Origin: Palaemon carinicauda
Taxonomy: Eukaryota; Arthropoda; Malacostraca; Decapoda; Palaemonidae
Assembly (NCBI RefSeq): GCF_036898095.1
Contig: NC_090746.1
Coordinates: forward strand, 105,552,564 to 105,616,563
Reading direction: 5' to 3'
Length of the DNA stretch: 64,000 bases
Position 1 is the stretch's first letter, and each line of letters starts with the position of its first letter. Shown one piece after another: positions 57,902 through 64,000 of the stretch. The notes beneath the pieces were generated by a model. The model searched no databases, had not been told where the DNA came from, and was given only the letters and a program-made list of their open reading frames with translations. The translations under genes and the position numbers were made by a program.

Positions 57902-58990
57902 TTATGGGAATGTAGTGGTGGGTCCTTCCCCCAATACTGCACTTGCTGCTACGAATGGTCCCAGAGTGTAGCAGTCCTCATAAAAAGTCTGGACACGTTC
58001 CAAATAATGTGAAGCGAACACAGATTTACTCCTCCAAAAGGTTGCGTCCATAATGCTCTGCAATGATCTATTTTGCGTGAAGGCCACCGAAGTGCTACAG
58101 CTCTAACTTCATGCGTCTTGACTTTTAACAGCTTGAGGTCTGCCTCACTGCAATGTAATTGAGCCTCTCTTATCAAGAGTCTAATGAAGAATGAAAGGGC
58201 ATTCTTTGAAATCTGTAACGAGGGCTTTTTGACCAAGCACCAATGAGATTCTGACTTGCCTCACAACTCTTTCGTTCTGTCCAGGTAAAACTTCAGGGCT
58301 CTTACTGGGCACAGGACTCTCTCCAACTTCTCGCCCACCACATCCAAAAGACTCGTAATCTCAAAAGCCTTGGGCTAAGGTTGAGAAGGACGTTCATTCT
58401 TGTTGAGAAAGCCTAACTGCAATGAGCAGATAGCTTTGTTATCTCGAAAGCCAAAGTTTTTACTGAACGCATGAATTTCACTGACTCTTTTAGCTGTAGC
58501 CGGACTAACCAAAAATAGAGTCTTCATCGTGAGGTCCCTCAATGAAGTTGAATGCAAGGGCTCAAACCTGTCACTCATAGGGAACTTCAGGACTATATCC
58601 AGATTCCAACCTGGTGAATCCTGGTGCCATCGCTTTGATGTTTCAAACGATTTGAGAAGTTCCTGTAGGCCTTTATCATTCGAAAGGTCCAAGTTTCTGT
58701 GCCTGAATACGGTTGCTAACATACTCCTGTATCCCTTGATGGTAGAGGAAGAAAAATTGTTTCCTTCGAAGGTATAACAGGAAGTCAGCAATCCGAGTTA
58801 TAGAAGTACTGGACGAGGAAACAGAGTTGACTCTGCACCATTCTCTAAAAACCTCCCACTTAAATTGATAAATCTTGATGTTAGAAGTCCTTCTTGCTCT
58901 CGCAATAGCCCTAGCTGTCTCCTTCGAAAAACCTCTAGCTCTTGTGAGTTTTTTGATAGTCTGAAGCCAGTTAGATGAAGATCTTGGAGA
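57902..58990 (-). pseudogene. Tyrosine recombinase of element D, frame-shifted
   Basis: Core-binding part RGFSKETARAIARARRT and IYQFKWEVFREWC (about 58940-58850), then after frameshifts TIKGYRSMLATVFRH, SPATAKRVSEIHAF (first catalytic Arg), THEVRAV (His and second Arg, about 58118), and FASHYLERV with the tyrosine (about 58012). An in-frame stop follows ERPSQP (58375), and a shift lies between THEVRA and NRSLQSIMDATFW. All catalytic residues survive, but spread over three or more frames. Confidence 0.85.
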
Positions 58991-59019
58991 CTTTGATGGT
59001 ACCTTTCCAAGTGGGGTTG

Positions 59020-59760
59020 TCTGAGTAAATCTACTCTTAATGGAAGGCTTCTTGGAGTGTCCACCATCCATTCCAGTACCTCTGTGAACCATTCTCTTGA
59101 GGGCCAAAAGGGGGCCACTAGAGTCATTCTGGTCCCTTCGTGTGATACAAACCTTTGTATCACTCTCTAAAAAATCTTGAACGGTGGAAAAGCATACACG
59201 TCCAGATTGGACCAGTCTAACAGGAAAGCATCTATGTGAACTGCTTCGAGATCTGGCACTGGGGAGCAGTAAGTTACTAGCCTCTTTGTCTTCGAGGTCA
59301 TGAATAGGTCTATACAAGGACGACCCCAAAGTCGCCACAGTTTCTTGCAGACTTCTTGATGGAGTGTCCATTCCGTGGACAGAACTTGACCTCTCCTGCT
59401 GAGGCTGTCTGCCATCACATTCTTCTCCCCCTGAATGAACCTTCTTACAAGGATTACATTCTTTTCCTTTGCCCAAATGAGAAGATTCCTCGTAGTTTCA
59501 TAAAGGGACATCGAGTGGGTTCCGACTTGCTTGGCAATGTAAGCCAATGCTGTGGTGTTGTCGGCATTGACCTGCACCACTTTGTTCAAAACTGACCCTT
59601 CGAAGCTTTTGAGGGCCAGCAGGACTGCTAACAGTTCCTTTTGGTTGATGTGGAAGCTCTTCTTATCCTCTGTCCACAGTCCCGAAACTTCCAACTTACC
59701 CAGTGTTGCTCCCTACACCGAGTCCGAGGCGTCGGAACACAACACAAGGTCTGGGTTACT
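59020..59760 (-). pseudogene. RNase H and post-RNase H domain of element D
   Basis: The piece 59694-59167 reads KSFHINQKELLAVLLALKSF, VNADNTTALAYIAKQ, NVMADSLSRRGQ and CIDLFMTS, then VYAFPPFKIF before its stop; 59163-58798 continues with VAPFWPSREWF. The catalytic start region (SDASDS-like) lies just upstream, near 59740-59720, in another frame. Apart from that shift this is the best-kept RNase H in the window. The end overlaps the recombinase frame in a different register, as in elements A and C. Confidence 0.85.
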
Positions 59761-59869
59761 CTGTTCTAAGGGGTGACCTTCTGGAAGCCTGTCTGGATCG
59801 TTCCACCACTGAAGGTAACTTCTTATGGATTCCATAATGGGAATACAAATCGTCCCTAGATTTTTTTCC

Positions 59870-60650
59870 TTATTCCAATGCTGATTGAGGTGGAATTGGA
59901 GAGGACGAAGATTCAGCCTTCCCAGGGAAACAAACTTCCAACGAGGAGAGGGTTCCCAACAGACACATCCACTCCCTCGCAGAACACTTCTGTTTCTTTA
60001 GAAAAGATTGCAGTTTCAAGATGGCTTGCTCCGTCCTTAAGGGAGACGGAAAAGCCCGAAAAACTTGACTCTGAATCACCATCCCCAAATAAAGTATCCT
60101 TTGTGATGGTGTCAGTAGAGACTTATCTCTGTTGATAAGAAGACCCAATTCTTCTGTTAGTCTCAGAGTTATCTGAAGATCCTTCAGACAGTGATCGTAG
60201 GAATGAGCTCTGAGAAACCAATCGTCCAGATACAGGGAGGCTCTGATGCCTCTTCAGTGCAGTATTCTTGCTACATTTAGCATTAGTTTCGTGAATATTT
60301 GAGGGGCGGTGCTGAGACCGAAACACAGAGCTCGAAACTGAAACACTTCCTCCTTGAAAACAAACCTCAGATAATGCTTGAAGCTCGGATGACTGGGGAT
60401 GTGAAAGTAGGCGTCCTGGAGGTCTAATGAGACCATCCAGTTGCCCTTTCTTACTGCTGCAAGGACTGACTTTGATGTCTACATGGAGAACTTCGTCCTC
60501 TGGACAAACGCGTTGAGTGTGCTTACGTCCAGGACTGGACGCTATCCCCCCTGAGTTCTTGGAAACCAGAAACAAGCGGTTGTAGAAACCTTTTGACCGC
60601 AAGTCCCGCACCCTCTCTATGGCCCCTTTCTCCAACAAGAGAGACATTTG
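59870..60650 (-). pseudogene. Reverse transcriptase of element D
   Basis: Reads EKGAIERVRDLRSKGFYNRL, LFLVSKNSGG, then after a frameshift WMVSLDLQDAYFHIP (catalytic Asp, 60436 downwards), CFGLSTAPQIFTKLMLNVAR, a stop after ILH (60254), and the YLDDW box at 60232-60218, followed by LLTPSQRILYLGMV and LLGTLSSLEVC. It differs from element C in retaining IFTKL in frame. Confidence 0.87.
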
Positions 60651-60852
60651 GAGTTATAAAGCCTGCCTCTCTGACTCCTCTCTGTATCTGGGAGAGAGAT
60701 CTACTGGAGCTAAAACTAAAGGAGGTTTCCCTATAAAAGGGATTTTGTAACCCTCCTTCACAAGTTGTACTGACCAAAGGTCTTCTCCCCTCTTCTCCCA
60801 AGCTTGCCAGAAGTTGTGTAATCTGGCTCCTACTGCCTAAAGGCGAAAGCAG

Positions 60853-63684
60853 TCAGACTCTGCTTCGTCCTGATCTGAATACTCTCCTCTTTGCTCTCCT
60901 TCCCTCGGATCTGGAGTTACCCCTGCCGGAAGTCTTCCCTCGAAAAGGCTGAGAAAACTTAGGGAATAGAGTTTCTTCCTTTGCTTTGCGACTAGCGAAG
61001 GAAGTTGATAGAACCTTTCTTGCCGTCTTTGAAACCAAATCTTGGGTGGCCTTTTGGGTTAATGTGGATGAAATCACTCTACACAATTCTTGTGGAAAAA
61101 GAGAGGGAGACAGAGGTGCATATAGCAATTCTGATTTCTGAAAGGGAGTAACCCCAAGAGACAGAAACGAACACATCTGAGCTCTTTTCTTAGGGATCCC
61201 CATTGAGAAAAGAGGTGCCAACTCATTAGATCCATCTCGTAAAGCTTTATCCATAGAGGACATTATGTGGATGAGACTAGCAGTGTCACCATCCTTAAGG
61301 GCAGAAACCTTCTTCCCCAAGGCTCCCAGAGTCCAGTCGAGGAAATTGAATACCTCGAAGCTCTGAAGACGCCTTTGAGAAGATGATCTAATTCCGAAGT
61401 AGACCAGAGAATCTTGGTCCTACTCACGTCGACCGACGGAAAGTGTCTACTAGACTTGAAAAATCTCCTTGGGTAGAGGCAGGAACTCCCAAGCCAAGAA
61501 CTTCTCCCGTCTCGTACCAGATACTAGATCTAGAGGCCAGTCTAGTCGGAGGAAAAGCGAAAGCTGCCTTTCCTTGGTCCTTCTTAGACTCCATCCAGTC
61601 TCCCATCATCCTTAGAGCTCTCTTTGATGACTGTGACAGAACCATCTTGGTAAAAGAGACTTCTTCGACGCTTTCTCAAGCATGAATTCTAAGGGTGGCG
61701 AACGTGGAGCAACGGGCACAAAATAATCTGGAAACTCATCATTTAAAACTTTCATGAGTTTCTTTAGATCCACTGAAGGACGAAAAGACTTAGGATCTTC
61801 TTCTGATAATTCCTCAAATAATTCAACAGGGGAAAGGTGATCGTCGATGTCTTCCTCTGACAAAGCTCTAACGGAAGTAGCAATGTTGTGCTTATCAGGA
61901 TACATCTCATTAAAGTCCTGACTTCTGGCGTCAAGAGACAACAGATCATCACATCTGTAGCCGTGTTGTTCTAACCCTTGACGCTCAGTAAAACGCTCGC
62001 GATCAAAGCAATCGGAACTAAGGCATCCTTGATCTCGACATTCGATTGAGCTCTCATGCTCAATGTCATGGCTCACTTCTTGACTCCCGGCATCACATAA
62101 AGTTGTTAGACGCTCGACGTCGCATCCTGCTTGACGCCGCGTACCGCTTGACGCTCAACATCACGTCTGGCTGCTTGCCGGTCGACGTCACGTCATGATG
62201 GACGCTCGACATCACGTCTCGCTGGATGCTCGACGTCACGTCTTGCTGGACGCTCGACGTCACGTCTAGCTGGACGCTCGACATCATGTCTTGCTGGATG
62301 CTCGAGGTCACGTCCTGCAGGACGTTCAACGTTACGTATAGTTGGACTCTCGGCACGTCGCTCTGTTGGATGCTCGACGTCACGTCTGGCAGCTTGACGC
62401 TCAGTGTCACGTCTGGCTATTTGACGCTTGGCTTTACGTTTGGTTGCTTGACGTTCGGAGTCAAGTGGAACAGACTCACGACGTTTTAACGGGGGAGATG
62501 TAAAGCCGTTCGTCGTCAAGAACCTCTCGACTAATAGCCTTATGCCGCTTGGCGTACAGAAGAGAAGTTTCCTGAGGTTCAGGATCCAGGCATGCTACTA
62601 TTTTATTGTCCGTAGATTGATAACTTTGCATGAACGAAGAGAGTTTCTGTTGCATCTCTTGCAGCATATTAAAATTCGGGTCAACTCGTTGTGATACAGG
62701 AGACGTCATGTCTATCACGAGTTCGCTATCCACGCCGCTTAAAGAACGCTCAGAGCATCCAGAGGGCAATAACCATTTTGACGGCGGACAAGGAGCATGA
62801 ACCGAGGTCATGTCCGATTCAGACAGCTGACCTTAAAGGACATTTGGCAGGAGGGCTCTTTTCGGAAGAAGGAAAACTCTCCGGACTGCTCGAATGGCTA
62901 CAACCAGGAGCTTGCAGTGTCATGATAGGACGCTGATCGACTTTGTCAATCTTCCTCTTAAGAGGTCTGGAAGCTTGACGCCAGCCCATTTGGGTACTGC
63001 ATCATCCGAAGATGATGAAACCACTTTTACCTCACCTTTCCTATGGTGAGGGTGAACGTCCTGGGAAACGTCAACAGGTACGCTTGAGGGGACGTCTGCT
63101 CGGGAGCTAAAGCCTCTCATATCCTTTCGTCGTTCGACATTCCTTCTCCCAGGGGTTAGGGAGCTTGGAAGAGGTCGAAGACTGGGAGAACGACAGACCC
63201 GAGCAGGCGCACCCTCCACTGCACTAAATAAATTCACTGCACTTTTAGCACTGTCACATTTTAATTGCTTTACATCTGACATCAATTGTGTTCTGCCCGC
63301 AGCAAGCGATTCAACACTCACGCCCAGAGCTTGAATAGCCACCATCATATCCTTTAGCATAGGTTCATTAGCAGTAATAGTAGTGGGATCTGAAACTACC
63401 ACTACAGGGGAAGGATTAGGTTCTGTGACACGGGAAGAGGAAAAGTCTCTGGAAGAACGATTAAAACTACTTCTAAGCCTATCTCTCTCAAGTTTACGAG
63501 TATAGTGGTCAAACTCTAGCACTTCACTCTCAGATAAAAGAATGCATTTGTCACAACTATCACCCAACTCATATACTTTACCTCTGCATTTTACGAAGAT
63601 AGAGTGGGGATCAATCAAGGCTTTACCAAGTCGGGTCTTACAACCACTCTCACACATTCTATAAGTTGAAGGGGGGGTGGCCAT
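60853..63684 (-). pseudogene. Gag of element D, in several pieces
   Basis: The first piece, 63684-62920 (254 codons from an ATG), begins with a Cys cluster: C11-x3-C15, H27, C33 and C44-x2-C47, a likely zinc-binding fold, followed by a Ser-rich part, LKDMMVAIQALG and GRRNVERRKDMRGFSS. Later pieces hold DPNFNMLQEMQQKLSSFMQ (near 62660), the octapeptide repeat (about 62420-62110), EEDIDDHLSPVELFEE (near 61845), KKDQGKAAFAFPP, IMSSMDKALRDGSNELA (near 61250), and a basic tail (SGRGNSRSEGRRAKRR near 60915). At least three frame breaks separate them. Gag would coat element RNA. Confidence 0.78.
62110..62420 (-). repeat. 24-bp / octapeptide tandem repeat in element D gag
   Basis: On the minus strand one frame encodes about ten units of the type ARRDVERP or ARRDVEHP; the DNA unit on the + strand reads like gacgctcgacgtcacgtctt gctg. 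Shorter than the equivalent block in element C and lying in the same gag position. Confidence 0.88.
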
Positions 63685-63885
63685 TTTGAATGTTTATAAG
63701 AGAGATCAAACAAGCAAGGGTCAAAATATCAAAATCCAAAAGTAATTCAAGAATATCCAAAAGAAAAACCAAACGAGGGAGAGTCAAAATCCAATTATTG
63801 TACATCACCAATGTAAACTGCAATAAATCAGGTAAATAGCGAGTAGAAATATCCAACGATGTCGCCGGTTGCAGCGGCAGGGAAG

Positions 63886-64000
63886 ATCTGAGGTTCCAGG
63901 TACCTCACTAGAGGGCGCACAGGTGGTATAACTGGCTACCCAATCAGTGATTGGCGCGAGTTTTGAAATTTCTGCCATGACGTCAGGAACGTAAGCTATA
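63886..64000 (-). repeat. 5' inverted terminal repeat of element D, truncated by window
   Basis: gatctgaggttccaggtacc through ggaacgtaagctata, the reverse complement of the inner part of 57292-57437. It lacks the ccattccagga segment present at the other end, a small deletion. Confidence 0.88.

Larger units (their letters stand above)
57252..64000 (-). mobile_element. DIRS-type retrotransposon, element D (cut by window end)
   Basis: Same family and orientation as element C, without the nested LINE. The 3' end starts at an AAAAAT run (57252-57257), followed by the inverted repeat (57292-57437), internal complementary region (57484-57591), recombinase, RNase H, RT, gag, and the other inverted repeat from 63886, which is still running at the window edge (ends gtaagctata). 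Probably fewer than 50 bp are missing. Frames are broken in every gene. Confidence 0.92.

Overview
The window is eukaryotic repeat-rich DNA, most likely from a crustacean (probably a decapod). This is inferred from long TA, GA, CT and CATA microsatellites, short TTAGG-like tracts, APE-type LINE relics and, above all, a high density of DIRS-type (tyrosine recombinase) retrotransposons. No host protein-coding gene could be established. One spliced-looking host exon is only a candidate (10422-10540).

The main content is four DIRS elements. Element A (505-9346, + strand) has its complete architecture: a 342-bp inverted terminal repeat, long 5' region, gag, RT/RNase H, tyrosine recombinase (YR), internal complementary region and right inverted repeat. 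It sits inside a TA microsatellite. Element B (21105-27489, +) is a degenerate relative that has lost its RT core. Element C (45312-53981, -) and element D (57252 to beyond the window end, -) belong to one family in the same orientation, 3.3 kb apart. C is split by a nested 1.5-kb LINE. A, B and C have an internal complementary region equal to the reverse complement of the joined right and left ends, as expected of a circular DIRS intermediate; D has the same region but its left end lies beyond the window. The gag region of C and D carries an 8-residue (24-bp) tandem repeat of RDVERPAR type.

Between the elements lie an ancient DIRS-like graveyard (about 12.0-16.3 kb) containing duplicated YR fragments and a piggyBac-type MITE; a LINE copy with one frameshift (18.2-19.8 kb, +); a decayed LINE (28.6-29.7 kb, -); a 1.4-kb imperfect palindrome (31.3-32.75 kb); a 2.5-kb 27-bp minisatellite with higher-order structure (36.7-39.2 kb); a 1.2-kb 29-bp minisatellite (41.2-42.4 kb); and AT-rich sequence in which no gene is visible.

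Within each DIRS element the genes act together: gag packages the RNA, RT/RNase H copies it into a circle with the help of the inverted and complementary repeats, and YR inserts the circle without a target duplication. All four copies carry frame breaks, so none looks autonomous as it stands. The YR of element A and the catalytic part of the YR of element C keep their catalytic residues.
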